This document shows positions 37,242 to 47,279 of a stretch of DNA of 64,000 nucleotides, piece by piece. Origin of the DNA: Cellulophaga sp. F20128. Its GTDB lineage: Bacteria > Bacteroidota > Bacteroidia > Flavobacteriales > Flavobacteriaceae. The notes beneath the pieces were generated by a model. That model made no database searches. It had not been told where the DNA came from and was given only the letters and a program-made list of their open reading frames with translations. Position numbers and translations under genes: made by a program. The DNA lies in contig NZ_JALKBA010000007.1 of assembly GCF_023015805.1 (NCBI RefSeq), positions 62,001-126,000 of the forward strand. Direction: 5' to 3'. Positions within the stretch are counted from its first letter, which is position 1. The number at the start of each line of letters is the position of its first letter.

Positions 37242-38993
37242 ATGAATCGTTATCAACTTAAAGCATTTTTATCAGTTTTGATTGCCTTCTTTGGGATTCA
37301 AACAAGAGCAGAAAGTCAAGAAAATTATTCGAAACCGAACGTCATTGTAATTATGACAGACGATCAAGGGTATGGAGATTTGAGTAGCCATGGAAATCCC
37401 ATTTTAAAAACACCAAACTTGGACCGTTTATATTCAGAATCCATTCGGCTGACTAATTTCCACGTGAGTCCTTTTTGCACACCCACAAGAGCCGCTTTAA
37501 TGACCGGTCGCTACCCCGGTAGAACAGGTGCTTACCGGACTAGTTCAGGAAGAACATTGTTACATACAGATGAGCAAACTATTGCCAATGTATTTTCCCA
37601 GAACGGGTATAAAACCGCTATGGTTGGCAAATGGCATTTAGGGGACAATGCCCCACATCGTCCACAAGACAGGGGTTTTGAAGAAGTGGTTTGGCATCGT
37701 TGTGGGGGTATAGGACAAGCTTCAGATTATTATGGAAATGATTATTTTGATGACACCTACGATCGAAATGGCACCTATGAAAAGTTTGAAGGGTATTGTA
37801 CCGATGTTTGGTTTAATGAAACAAAACGATTCATAACTGAGAATAAAGAGAAGCCTTTTTTCCTCTACCTAGCTACAAATGCCCCACATGGCCCTTATTT
37901 AGTTGATTCAAAATGGAGTGATCCATACCAAGAAAAAGCAACTTGGAAAAATGGTCCTCAATTTTATGGCATGATTGCCAATTTTGATCATAATGTTGGT
38001 TTACTGCGAGAGGAACTAGAATCACAAGGCTTAGCAGAAAACACCATCCTTATATTTATGACGGATAACGGTACTGCCGCTGGAGGAGCTTTTAATGGTT
38101 TGGATTCTGAACCTAAGCAGGGGTTCAATGCAGGTATGCGAGGCAAAAAATCCTCAGTATATGAAGGTGGACATCGGGTGCCTTTTTTTATACACTGGCC
38201 TCAAGGCAATCTAACTGGTGGTAGGGATGTTGCGGCATTAACAGCTCATATTGATGTATTGCCAACCTTGGCAGACTTATGTAACATCACTGTTCCAGAA
38301 ACACATCACCCAGATGGACTTTCCTTTAAAAATTCCCTAAAAAACCCAGAAGCTACTGCAACTCGTGATCATCTTATTGTTCAATTTCAAGGTGGAGCAT
38401 ATTTTAAAGCACAACCCACAGCCTGGGATGATAGTTGTATCCTGAAAGGGGATTGGCGACTTATAAATGGCAAAGAACTTTACAATATAAAGACCGATTT
38501 GGCACAGACAACCGATGTTTCTGCTGAAAATCCCAAAATTGTGGCTGAACTTCGTACACTATACCCACCCTTTTGGAAATCTGTTTCGCCTCGTATGACT
38601 CCTGTTTCCATTGATATAGGAAATCCAACAGAAAAAAAAGTGGTCTTAAGCTCACAAGATTGGTATATGGCTAGTGGTAATCCTCCATGGAATTTTGGAG
38701 CCATCCATAAACTCCCAAAGGTTACCGGCCCTTGGATGGTAGATGTTAAAAAAGCAGGGAGATACAAAATTATCCTAAGACAGTTTCCAGCTGAAGCCAA
38801 TAAGATTGTAAATGCCGTAAGCGCTAAAATTGAAATTGCTGGATTGGTTATGGAATCCAAAGTAGCCGCGGGAAGTAAAGGTGTTGTTTTTGAGATAGCA
38901 CTTCCAAAGGGAAAAACGCAACTAACAACATATCTTTATACTGAAAAAGGGGAAGTTGGTGGCGCGTATTTTACAGAAGTAATAGAAATTTAG
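37242..38993 (+). CDS. S1-family sulfatase with C-terminal accessory domain
   Basis: 583 residues with a cleavable signal (GIQTRAESQ). TDDQGYGD, then CTPTR with Cys79, GKWHLGDNAPH and EGGHRVPF. The tail (residues about 490-583) has KIILRQFPAEAN and ends FTEVIEI, the same accessory domain as in the sulfatases at 10434 and 13522, with which it also shares the FDDTY block. The three probably derive from one ancestor and may act on related sulfate positions. Confidence 0.94.
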   Translation: MNRYQLKAFLSVLIAFFGIQTRAESQENYSKPNVIVIMTDDQGYGDLSSHGNPILKTPNLDRLYSESIRLTNFHVSPFCTPTRAALMTGRYPGRTGAYRTSSGRTLLHTDEQTIANVFSQNGYKTAMVGKWHLGDNAPHRPQDRGFEEVVWHRCGGIGQASDYYGNDYFDDTYDRNGTYEKFEGYCTDVWFNETKRFITENKEKPFFLYLATNAPHGPYLVDSKWSDPYQEKATWKNGPQFYGMIANFDHNVGLLREELESQGLAENTILIFMTDNGTAAGGAFNGLDSEPKQGFNAGMRGKKSSVYEGGHRVPFFIHWPQGNLTGGRDVAALTAHIDVLPTLADLCNITVPETHHPDGLSFKNSLKNPEATATRDHLIVQFQGGAYFKAQPTAWDDSCILKGDWRLINGKELYNIKTDLAQTTDVSAENPKIVAELRTLYPPFWKSVSPRMTPVSIDIGNPTEKKVVLSSQDWYMASGNPPWNFGAIHKLPKVTGPWMVDVKKAGRYKIILRQFPAEANKIVNAVSAKIEIAGLVMESKVAAGSKGVVFEIALPKGKTQLTTYLYTEKGEVGGAYFTEVIEI

Positions 38994-39088
38994 GCTCATG
39001 TTTAATACCTAATTGCAACCAAGTAACAACCTATTTTTTCAACTCCTTCAACTTGAATCGTATTCATAAAAAAATTAAATTACCCATT

Positions 39089-40666
39089 ATGAGCAAACTT
39101 AGTACCTTATTACTTTTTCTATTACTTTTTAGCCTTTCATTAGAAGCTCAAGAAAAACCCAACATCATTGTAATTTATACAGATGATCAAGGATATGGGG
39201 ATGTAAGTGCGTTAAATTCTGAAGCCAAATTTAAAACGCCAAATTTAGACAAACTTATAGCAGAAGGTATTGCGTTTACAAACGGGCATAGTTCGTCATC
39301 CATTTGCACACCCTCACGTTATGGTTTATTAACAGGTCGTTATTCTTGGCGCACTTATTTTAAAAAGAGTGTTTTGGGCGCAGAAAGTAAATGCTTAATT
39401 GAAGATGGACGAATGACCTTGGCTTCACTCTTAAAAAATGAAGGCTATAATACAGCTATGGTTGGCAAATGGCATTTAGGTATGGATTTTCCTGGTGAAT
39501 TAGGAAATCGCGATTGGTCACAACCGGTAAAAGACATGCCCTTAGACAAAGGATTCGATTATTTTTATGGCATACCAGCTTCTTTAAATTATGGTGTATT
39601 GGCCTGGTTTGAAGGACGCTATGCTAAAGTACCTCCTACCTTACACACCTATAAAAAAGAAAATCCAAGAAGTTCTGATTATATAGTAGCGCCTCCATAC
39701 AACAATACCATTGAAGAAGTTAAAAAATATGGCGGTAAAAAAATTCTGGAAGTGGCACCAGATTTTATAGACAGCCAATGCCTAACAAGATTCACTACCA
39801 AAGCTATGGAGTGGATGGATACCAAGTTAGCGGATTCTAAAAACGGCAAACCTTTTTTCCTCTACCTCCCTTATACATCTCCTCATTATCCTGTGAGTCC
39901 TTTACCTGAATTTAAAGGACAGGGAGATGCTGGTGCTTATGGGGAATTTGTAATTGAAACCGATTATCACGTAGGGCAGATTATGAATTACCTTAAGGAA
40001 AATGGAATAGATAAAAATACACTCGTAGTATTTACAAGTGATAATGGTCCAGAAAATTCATGGGCAAGTCGCATTAAAGAATTTAACCACGATAGCCGAG
40101 GTGGCTTTAAAGAAGGCAAGCGTTCTGTTTATGAAGGCGGACATCGGGTGCCTTTTATTTTACATTGGCCAGCCGGTATTAAAAACCCTGGTAGACAATG
40201 GGATAAACCAGTAGGACAAACGGATTTACTAGCTACTTTTGCCGATTTACTGGATGTAAAATTACCTAACAATGCAGGGGAAGACAGTGAAAGTTTTGCT
40301 TCCGTTTTAGACAATCCTAAAACAAAACACAACCGCCTACCCTTAATAAATCGTGGTGATTCTGGTAGCCGTAACCAACGGTATTCCATTACTGAAGGAG
40401 ATTGGAAGCTAAACCTACCTTCAGCTAATAAGCCCGCCGAACTTTACAATCTAGCTCAAGACCCAAGTGAAAGTAATAACATCGCTGATTCCAATCAAAA
40501 AAGAGTAATCGCATTAACTAAAAAAATGAATGCCATAGTTGTAAATGGAAGGACAACAAAAGGGGTAAAACAAGCCAATGACACAGGATATTGGGATGAT
40601 TTGGCTTGGATGACACCCCAGGAATATGCAACCAAGAGCAAAAAAAGTAGTGAAAATGAAAAATAA
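39089..40666 (+). CDS. S1-family sulfatase
   Basis: 525 residues from ATG 39089; an in-frame TTG at 39053 would add 12 residues before the signal peptide and is less likely. Signal SLSLEAQ. TDDQGYGD, CTPSR with Cys73, GKWHLGMDFPG and TSDNGPENSW blocks. The RYSWRT segment after the motif and ENPRSSDYIV region group it with the next sulfatase and with S1 enzymes that act on terminal hexose or hexosamine sulfates, though this is only a resemblance. It overlaps the next gene by 11 bases, so the two are translationally coupled. Confidence 0.93.
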   Translation: MSKLSTLLLFLLLFSLSLEAQEKPNIIVIYTDDQGYGDVSALNSEAKFKTPNLDKLIAEGIAFTNGHSSSSICTPSRYGLLTGRYSWRTYFKKSVLGAESKCLIEDGRMTLASLLKNEGYNTAMVGKWHLGMDFPGELGNRDWSQPVKDMPLDKGFDYFYGIPASLNYGVLAWFEGRYAKVPPTLHTYKKENPRSSDYIVAPPYNNTIEEVKKYGGKKILEVAPDFIDSQCLTRFTTKAMEWMDTKLADSKNGKPFFLYLPYTSPHYPVSPLPEFKGQGDAGAYGEFVIETDYHVGQIMNYLKENGIDKNTLVVFTSDNGPENSWASRIKEFNHDSRGGFKEGKRSVYEGGHRVPFILHWPAGIKNPGRQWDKPVGQTDLLATFADLLDVKLPNNAGEDSESFASVLDNPKTKHNRLPLINRGDSGSRNQRYSITEGDWKLNLPSANKPAELYNLAQDPSESNNIADSNQKRVIALTKKMNAIVVNGRTTKGVKQANDTGYWDDLAWMTPQEYATKSKKSSENEK

Positions 40667-42257
40667 ATACCTGCAGCAAAATGTTTACATTTTGGTACTA
40701 ACTCTTGTACTCCTTGTTTGTAGTGGTCAGCATACGTATGCTCAAAACAAAACATCAAAGCCAAATATTATTTACATTTTGGCAGATGATTTAGGCATAG
40801 GTGATTTAAGTGTTTATAATGAAAATGGTAAAATAAACACTCCGCATTTAGATCAAATGGCTGCAGAAGGTATGCGCTTTACAGATGCCCACACCTCATC
40901 ATCTGTTTGCACTCCTACTAGATATGGCATCCTAACCGGACGTTACAATTGGAGAACTCCTTTAAAAAGTTTTGTTACCTGGGGAAATTCTCCCACTTTA
41001 ATCAAAGAAGGGCGCTTAACCATGGCACAAATGCTTAAAGACAAAGGCTATACCACTGCTAATATTGGAAAATGGCATTTGGGAATTAATTGGGCTATGA
41101 AAGATGGTGCAAAGTCGTATGACCACTTTTCTACTTTTACAGATCGGGTAGATTTTTCAAAAATTGATTATAGTAAGCCCATACAATTTGGTCCTACTAA
41201 TTTGGGATTCGACTATTCGTTTATGCTCGCTGCCTCCTTAAACATGCCTCCCTTTATTTATTTTGAGAACGATTCTGCCACTATGCTTCCCACAAAAAAA
41301 TCGGAACAGAACCGAGCTACCCATCCCTATACTTCATGGATAAAAGGAGATATATCAGACGATTTTATACACGAGCAAGTACTCCCTACTTTTGTGGATA
41401 AAACCATTTCCTATATAGAGAAGAATGCAAATGAAGATAAACCTTTTTTTATATACCTACCCTTACCAGCCCCTCATAGTCCTGTTTTGCCCATTGCACC
41501 ATGGACCGGCACTAGTGGTTTAAATGAATATGCCGATTTTGTAATTATGATAGATGATTTAATGGGGCGCATTTTTAAAACCCTAAAAGACCAAGGTATT
41601 GAAGAAAATACTATGGTAATTTTTACAAGTGATAATGGCTGTGCTGGGACAGCAAATCTTTCCTTATTAAAATCCAAAGGCCATAATCCAAGTTATATCT
41701 ACAGTGGTAATAAAGGCAGTTATTTAGAAGGCGGACATCGGGTACCTTTTCTTGTAAAATGGCCAAAAATGATTGTAGCAAATTCGGTTTCTAATGCCAC
41801 CATTTGTACCACAGATTTTATGGCAACTTGTGCAGATCTCGTCAACTATTCTTTAAAGGACAATGAAGCCGAAGACAGCTTTAGTATACTGCCCTTACTA
41901 CTCAAAAAAGAAGGTTACCAAAGAGCGGCAACCATTCACCATAGTAAAACAGGCATTTTTGCAATACGGAAAGGGGATTGGAAATTAATTGTATCTCCCA
42001 ACGCTGGCGTAAATGCCGCAGGCAAACCAGAGAAACCAAAAAAAGCACTGCCAGAGGAAATACTATACAATCTTAAAACTGATGTAGCTGAAAAAGTAAA
42101 TTTAGCTGAAAAGTATCCTGAAAAAGTTGCTGAATTAAAATCCCTCCTCATCAAACAAATAACAGATGGTAGAACTACAAAGGGAAAAATTCAGGATAAT
42201 GATGCCATTTCATCTCCTTGGGTGCAAACAGCCTTTACTTCAAAAAACACCAACTAA
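40656..42257 (+). CDS. S1-family sulfatase
   Basis: 533 residues from ATG 40656, inside the end of the preceding gene; a further ATG at 40626 is in frame but would give a long charged lead before the signal. Signal peptide ends QHTYAQ. ADDLGIGD, CTPTR with Cys85, GRYNWRTPLK, GKWHLGINW and TSDNGCAG. It is a diverged relative of the sulfatase just upstream (same RY-WRT and ILTGR layout), probably a tandem duplicate. It ends 12 bases before the beta-helix enzyme. Confidence 0.93.
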   Translation: MKNKYLQQNVYILVLTLVLLVCSGQHTYAQNKTSKPNIIYILADDLGIGDLSVYNENGKINTPHLDQMAAEGMRFTDAHTSSSVCTPTRYGILTGRYNWRTPLKSFVTWGNSPTLIKEGRLTMAQMLKDKGYTTANIGKWHLGINWAMKDGAKSYDHFSTFTDRVDFSKIDYSKPIQFGPTNLGFDYSFMLAASLNMPPFIYFENDSATMLPTKKSEQNRATHPYTSWIKGDISDDFIHEQVLPTFVDKTISYIEKNANEDKPFFIYLPLPAPHSPVLPIAPWTGTSGLNEYADFVIMIDDLMGRIFKTLKDQGIEENTMVIFTSDNGCAGTANLSLLKSKGHNPSYIYSGNKGSYLEGGHRVPFLVKWPKMIVANSVSNATICTTDFMATCADLVNYSLKDNEAEDSFSILPLLLKKEGYQRAATIHHSKTGIFAIRKGDWKLIVSPNAGVNAAGKPEKPKKALPEEILYNLKTDVAEKVNLAEKYPEKVAELKSLLIKQITDGRTTKGKIQDNDAISSPWVQTAFTSKNTN

Positions 42258-42269
42258 ACAAACTAGCGT

Positions 42270-44453
42270 ATGAAAAGGCAACTGATATTAATTTTAACCC
42301 TAATGTTTGGATCTTTTAACTGTGTCTCCCAGACCTCGTTAAATTCTAAAGCCGATTTGTATATTTCCACTAAAGGCTCAGATACTTGGTCTGGAACCTT
42401 GGCAAGTCCAAATTCACAAAAAACCGATGGTCCATTTGCTACTTTAGCCCGTGCCAGAGATGAAGTTCGTCATTTAAAAAAGCGTAAATCAGAGCATATT
42501 GTGGTTCACATCCGTGAAGGAAATTATCTGTTAAACAAAACGGTGGTATTTGGATTAGAAGATTCAGGAGAAGGAGAATACACCATTACTTATGCGGCAT
42601 ACCCTGGAGAGAAACCAGTATTTAGTTCAGGAAAAGAAATAAAAGGCTGGAAAAAAGTAACTACTGAGCTCCCTGGATTGCCTGAAGAAGCAAAAGGAAA
42701 AATAGTTGTTGCCGATGTTTCTTCTAAGTTTCTTACCCTTTATGATACTGAAGGAATGTTGCCACGCGCCCAGTCTGAAGGCATCATAACCGGAGAAGAA
42801 AAAAATGGGCGAAATCGACTTCAATTTCCAAAAGGATTTTTAAAAAATTGGTCCAATATCACGGATGTAGAGCTAAAAGTTAGACCACATCATGCATGGA
42901 TTGTGAATATGCTTCCGCTAAAATCTGTAGATGAAGAAACACTTACCGCCACAACTTCGCTAGAAGCTACTTATGCTATGAATAAACTTCATTTTCTAAA
43001 AACTACTGAAAATTGTTGGGTAGAAAATGTATTGGAGGCTCTAGATAAACCAGGTGAGTGGGTATTAAACACTACAGAGAAAAAAGTATACCTCTGGCCA
43101 CGAAACCAGTCTACCGTAATAGCTCCACAACTTTTAGAACTTATCCAGGTAGAAGGAAAAATAGATAAGGCAGGCCCTACAGACATTCCCGTTCGCAACC
43201 TTCATTTTAAAGGATTAACCTTTAAACACGGTGAACGATATACGGTTACTACGGACGATGCCGGACTGCAACACGATTGGGATATGTTCGACAAAAATAA
43301 CGCGCTAGTTCGTTTTCGAGGTACTGAGAATTGTGTTATTGAACAGTGCCATTTTTTAGATAGTGGTAGTGGCGGCATACGTGTAGATTTGCATGGAATC
43401 AATAACAAAATTGCAAATAACCATATAGAACATATGGGAGGAGGCGGTATTCTGCTTGCTGGGTATGGGCCAGGAACAAAAGATGTCAACAAAAAGAATA
43501 TCGTTTACAATAACAATATTCACAATATCGGTGAAATTTATTGGCATTCACCGGGCATTTTCGTTTGGCAAAGTGGGGAAAACCAAATCATAAACAACCT
43601 CATTCATCATACAGATTATACAGCAATTATTTTATCTGGTTGTATGACCGATTTTTTCAAGAAAAATCCGAATGGACGTGAATTAACGCGTACTATTCGT
43701 CGGCATGAAGTATCAGACCTTCCCAAAGATCTTGAACTTGAAGATGTTTTACCCTATTTACATACACATGACAACCTTATTGAATACAATGAAATTCATC
43801 ATGCGATGCAGCGTTTAGGAGATGGAAATGCGATCTATATTCGGGGTGCAGGCAAGAATAATCATATTCGTCGCAACTATATTCACCATATGGAAGCAGA
43901 TATGATTATGCAAGCAGCAATTCGCACTGATGGCGGTCAAACAGGCACTTTTATAACGGAAAACCTTATCTACAAAGCTACATCACAAGGAATCCTTACC
44001 AAACTAGACAACACGGTCGAAAACAACATTGTTGTAGATATTATTGCGCCACCTCGTGGTTATTATTTATCGGTACGAGAAGGGCCGTTGACAGGAGCCT
44101 CAATTCAGCGAAACATATTTTATTCGCTATCAGAAAACGACAAATTTATTGATGAATTACCTCCAGGTAAGGAAGGAAGTTCAGAAGATCGTCGTGGACG
44201 AACATTAGCGCGGGTAAAGGATGCCAAGACCGATTATAACATCTATTTCTGCAAAGCCGATGTACATAAGGGAAAAGAGTTCCTCCAAATGAATCAAAAA
44301 GAGGGGATAGATGAACACAGTTTAGCAGTTGACCCTATGTTTGTTGATCCTGAAAATGGTGATTTCAGATTTAAAACAGAATCACCTGCATTAAAATTAG
44401 GAATCGTCCCCATAGATGTATCAAAAATTGGATTGCGCCCAAATAATCAGTAA
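42270..44453 (+). CDS. Right-handed parallel beta-helix enzyme, GH141-like
   Basis: 727 residues with signal peptide (FGSFNCVSQ). The N-terminal block YISTKGSDTWSGT, FATLARARDEVRHLK and VVHIREGNYLLNKTVVF is typical of GH141-like beta-helix proteins. HDWDMFDKN, HSPGIFVWQSGENQI and GDGNAIYIRGAG line the helix. The C-terminus has FKTESPALKLGIVPIDVS. It is a full paralog of 4690-6954. GH141 includes fucosidases; a polysaccharide lyase or epimerase of the same fold cannot be excluded. It is flanked by a sulfatase and an esterase in one operon. Confidence 0.72.
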   Translation: MKRQLILILTLMFGSFNCVSQTSLNSKADLYISTKGSDTWSGTLASPNSQKTDGPFATLARARDEVRHLKKRKSEHIVVHIREGNYLLNKTVVFGLEDSGEGEYTITYAAYPGEKPVFSSGKEIKGWKKVTTELPGLPEEAKGKIVVADVSSKFLTLYDTEGMLPRAQSEGIITGEEKNGRNRLQFPKGFLKNWSNITDVELKVRPHHAWIVNMLPLKSVDEETLTATTSLEATYAMNKLHFLKTTENCWVENVLEALDKPGEWVLNTTEKKVYLWPRNQSTVIAPQLLELIQVEGKIDKAGPTDIPVRNLHFKGLTFKHGERYTVTTDDAGLQHDWDMFDKNNALVRFRGTENCVIEQCHFLDSGSGGIRVDLHGINNKIANNHIEHMGGGGILLAGYGPGTKDVNKKNIVYNNNIHNIGEIYWHSPGIFVWQSGENQIINNLIHHTDYTAIILSGCMTDFFKKNPNGRELTRTIRRHEVSDLPKDLELEDVLPYLHTHDNLIEYNEIHHAMQRLGDGNAIYIRGAGKNNHIRRNYIHHMEADMIMQAAIRTDGGQTGTFITENLIYKATSQGILTKLDNTVENNIVVDIIAPPRGYYLSVREGPLTGASIQRNIFYSLSENDKFIDELPPGKEGSSEDRRGRTLARVKDAKTDYNIYFCKADVHKGKEFLQMNQKEGIDEHSLAVDPMFVDPENGDFRFKTESPALKLGIVPIDVSKIGLRPNNQ

Positions 44454-44462
44454 AAAAAAAAT

Positions 44463-45584
44463 ATGAAAAACCAGCTTTCACTCTTTCTATTTCTTGTATC
44501 AATTACCGTCGCCCTAGCACAAAAGGACGATAGCTCTAATGGGGTCTATGGCAACAAATACATTAATGCGGCATGGGGCAAATTGGATAAAAATAAAGAT
44601 GACACATACACCAAAGCTGAAGCTAACAACGAAAGAATTTGGAATCGATTTAGCTATTTGGATGCGAATGCGAACAACGAAATTAGTGCAGCAGAGTTTC
44701 GTAAACTAGAGATTCCGTATTTGGAGACTGGAGGAGAACGAAAATTAAATGTTTTGTATAAAGAAACTGATGAAGGGAACCTTTACCTTGATATCTACTA
44801 TCCTAAAAACAGAACTAAAGGCCAAAAATTACCTGTAGTTGTCTACACCCATGGCGGAGGTTGGGCAGCAGGTAGTCGGCACGGCGCTTCCAATGCCTCA
44901 TTTAAAACCGTGCATACCGAACTTTTAAACAAAGGCTTTTGTGTAGTATCTGTAAGCTACCGACTTTGGAATAAAAAGAGAACTACTGCTATGCGAGACT
45001 GTGTTATAGACAGCAAAGATGCTTTACGGTATTTATCAAAAAATAGTAAGGAGCTAGGAGTAGATCCAAATCGATTCTTTTCTTTTGGCGACTCTGCTGG
45101 GGGACAAATTTCACAGATGTTACTCCTAAGCCCCCCTGAAACTTTGTTAGGCGATGCTGCCTTGGCCGATTACACCTATACTATGGTAGCTGGCGTTTCA
45201 TGGTATGGTCCATCTGATTTTGAAAAAATGAGTTTATTTAATCATGATGATCGCCCTAATTTTACAGATAGATTTGAGCCTAGAATTTTAAAGCCTGATA
45301 CTGATCCTAAGGATAAATTAGCATTTTACAGAGAAATGAGTCCGGTGAATTACTTGCAAAAAAACAGTGCTCCATTATTTATGATTCAAGGCGATAGCGA
45401 CACTACCATTCCCGTAAAGCACGCTTACTATATGGCAAAAAAAGCAACTGAACTAGGTGCGCCTGTGACCACTTTAATTATTAAAAATGCAGGGCATAAT
45501 TGGAGGCGAGTTGAAAATGACATCGACCCAACACGCGCATCAATTATTCAACGGACCATAGATTATTTTGTATCACATTTATAA
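44463..45584 (+). CDS. Alpha/beta-hydrolase esterase with N-terminal EF-hand-like pair
   Basis: 373 residues, signal peptide to about residue 19 (VALAQ). Residues about 35-85 contain two acidic loops, [13 protein letters not shown] and [13 protein letters not shown], like paired EF-hands that could bind calcium. The rest is a lipase/acetylesterase-type alpha/beta hydrolase: oxyanion motif THGGGW, nucleophile elbow GDSAGG, acid in QGDSDTTIP and catalytic His in NAGHNW. It probably removes acetyl or similar esters from the glycan. The spacing to neighbours is 9 bases on each side. Confidence 0.85.
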   Translation: MKNQLSLFLFLVSITVALAQKDDSSNGVYGNKYINAAWGKLDKNKDDTYTKAEANNERIWNRFSYLDANANNEISAAEFRKLEIPYLETGGERKLNVLYKETDEGNLYLDIYYPKNRTKGQKLPVVVYTHGGGWAAGSRHGASNASFKTVHTELLNKGFCVVSVSYRLWNKKRTTAMRDCVIDSKDALRYLSKNSKELGVDPNRFFSFGDSAGGQISQMLLLSPPETLLGDAALADYTYTMVAGVSWYGPSDFEKMSLFNHDDRPNFTDRFEPRILKPDTDPKDKLAFYREMSPVNYLQKNSAPLFMIQGDSDTTIPVKHAYYMAKKATELGAPVTTLIIKNAGHNWRRVENDIDPTRASIIQRTIDYFVSHL

Positions 45585-45593
45585 AAACTAAAT

Positions 45594-47165
45594 ATGAAGA
45601 AAGTACATTCAATTATTACCTTTATTATATTCAATTTTGCCTTTTGTTTCTTAATAAACACCGCTTGTTATGCAACCCCTAAAATTGATACAATCCCAAC
45701 AGCACAGACTTTAGAAGTAGCGTCATTATTTAAGGACCATATGGTTTTGCAACGGGATATGCCCATTCCAATATGGGGTAAGGCACAAGCAGGAGCTATC
45801 ATTACAGTTGCCTTTGCTAATTCGGAGAAAAGTACTGTTGCAGATTTAAACGGAAAATGGCGTGTAGATTTAGATGCCTTAAAAGCTAGTTTTGCGTCAA
45901 GAACTATGCGGATCTCCTCCTCTGCAGATAAGGACGTTGTACAAATTTCAGATATTGTTGTTGGCGAGGTATGGATTTGTTCTGGCCAATCGAACATGCA
46001 AATGGGCTTTGATGGCATCCCAGAAATAAAGGCCCTAACAACAACGGCATCCAATATTAGAAGTTTTAACGTAAAACGAACCGTTGCCTTTGAACCTCAG
46101 GATAGCTGTGCCGGTGAATGGGTTACCGAACACCCAAATAGTGCCGTTGCATTTTCTTTTGCGCATTATTTAGAAAAATCTGCCAATGTGCCCGTAGGCA
46201 TTATTTTAACAGCTTGGGGAAGCTCTTCCTTAGAGGCTTGGATGCCTCGAGATATGACCCAAACCGTACCACATTTTAAAACTATGATGGAGGAATTTGA
46301 TGCTGACTCCGAAACCAAAACTAGAATTCAATCAATTTTAGACGGACCAAAACCTTGGCCAAATCAGGATGATATTTTCTTGCGCAGACAGTCTAATATC
46401 CTATATAATGCCATGATACATCCCTTGATTCCGTTTGCCTGTCGCGGCTTGGTTTGGTACCAAGGAGAACGCAATACACAATCCATGCAGGGCATGTTAA
46501 AAGAGCCGTGGTACTCAAGAAATTCGGGAATGCTAAAGTACGGTGATGCGCTACAAGAATGGGTAAAACGCTACCGAAAGGAATGGAGCAAAAATGATTT
46601 TGAATTTTTAGTAATTATGCTTCCTGGTTTTGGAAAAAATTTAGATGCCGGAAAGCCCATCGATCCTAAAAGTCCGGCTGCCCATTCCTGGGCTTGGATG
46701 CGTGAATCTCAATTAAAAGCCTTAGAGTTGCCCCATACTTCCGTTATTAACACCATAGATTTGGGAGACATTAAAAACATACACCCCAAAGACAAATTAC
46801 CTATTGGAAAGCGTTTGGCTTTGGTTGCTATTAAAAATAATGGCGATAAAACCACCAAAGCAAACGGACCAACATTAAAGCGCGTTACTGTAAAAAAAGG
46901 ATCCTTAGTTGTTCATTTTACCAATGCCAAGGACCTACAAACCGTAGATGGAAAAGCGCCTCGAAGTTTTTGGTTGGCGGACGAGGCCGGACAATGGTTT
47001 CCTGCCGAGGCCCGAATTAAAGGCAAGAGCGTAATGCTACACTGTTCTCAATTAAAAAACCCACTTTATGTTCGTTATGCTTTTGTAGGGAAACCAGATG
47101 TAAACTTGGTCAATGACGCCAACCTGCCTGCCTATCCTTTTAGAACAGACAGTATTAAACCATAA
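45594..47165 (+). CDS. SASA-type carbohydrate O-acetylesterase (CE20-like)
   Basis: 523 residues, signal peptide ending near CYATP. Sialate-O-acetylesterase layout: LFKDHMVLQRDMPIPIWG beta-domain, then VGEVWICSGQSNMQM with the nucleophile Ser, the block LVWYQGERNTQ, and a late jelly-roll. In polysaccharide loci such proteins deacetylate plant or algal glycans rather than sialic acid. It follows another esterase, and a third is encoded at 2440, so the substrate is likely acetylated. After its stop a spacer of 114 bases precedes the last operon gene. Confidence 0.88.
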   Translation: MKKVHSIITFIIFNFAFCFLINTACYATPKIDTIPTAQTLEVASLFKDHMVLQRDMPIPIWGKAQAGAIITVAFANSEKSTVADLNGKWRVDLDALKASFASRTMRISSSADKDVVQISDIVVGEVWICSGQSNMQMGFDGIPEIKALTTTASNIRSFNVKRTVAFEPQDSCAGEWVTEHPNSAVAFSFAHYLEKSANVPVGIILTAWGSSSLEAWMPRDMTQTVPHFKTMMEEFDADSETKTRIQSILDGPKPWPNQDDIFLRRQSNILYNAMIHPLIPFACRGLVWYQGERNTQSMQGMLKEPWYSRNSGMLKYGDALQEWVKRYRKEWSKNDFEFLVIMLPGFGKNLDAGKPIDPKSPAAHSWAWMRESQLKALELPHTSVINTIDLGDIKNIHPKDKLPIGKRLALVAIKNNGDKTTKANGPTLKRVTVKKGSLVVHFTNAKDLQTVDGKAPRSFWLADEAGQWFPAEARIKGKSVMLHCSQLKNPLYVRYAFVGKPDVNLVNDANLPAYPFRTDSIKP

Positions 47166-47279
47166 TCATAAAAAAATAATTATTAACCATTTTTATTGAT
47201 TCCATTTGCGTTACACCTATAACCAAAGGATAATTAATACCTAATTGATCAACATAAAATTAATCCATAAATCACAGCT

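Noticed and set aside
38163-41750. Near-identical DNA words (gaaggcggacatcgggt) in three sulfatases taken as a repeat element
   Set aside because: They encode the conserved EGGHRVPF block at the same place in each protein, so common descent and protein constraint explain them.
4690-44453. Beta-helix proteins as alginate lyases of family PL6
   Set aside because: They share the fold, but the N-terminal YVS-G-D block and HSPG/DGNAIY segments fit GH141-like proteins, and no other alginate genes are present. The point stays open until an HMM search.
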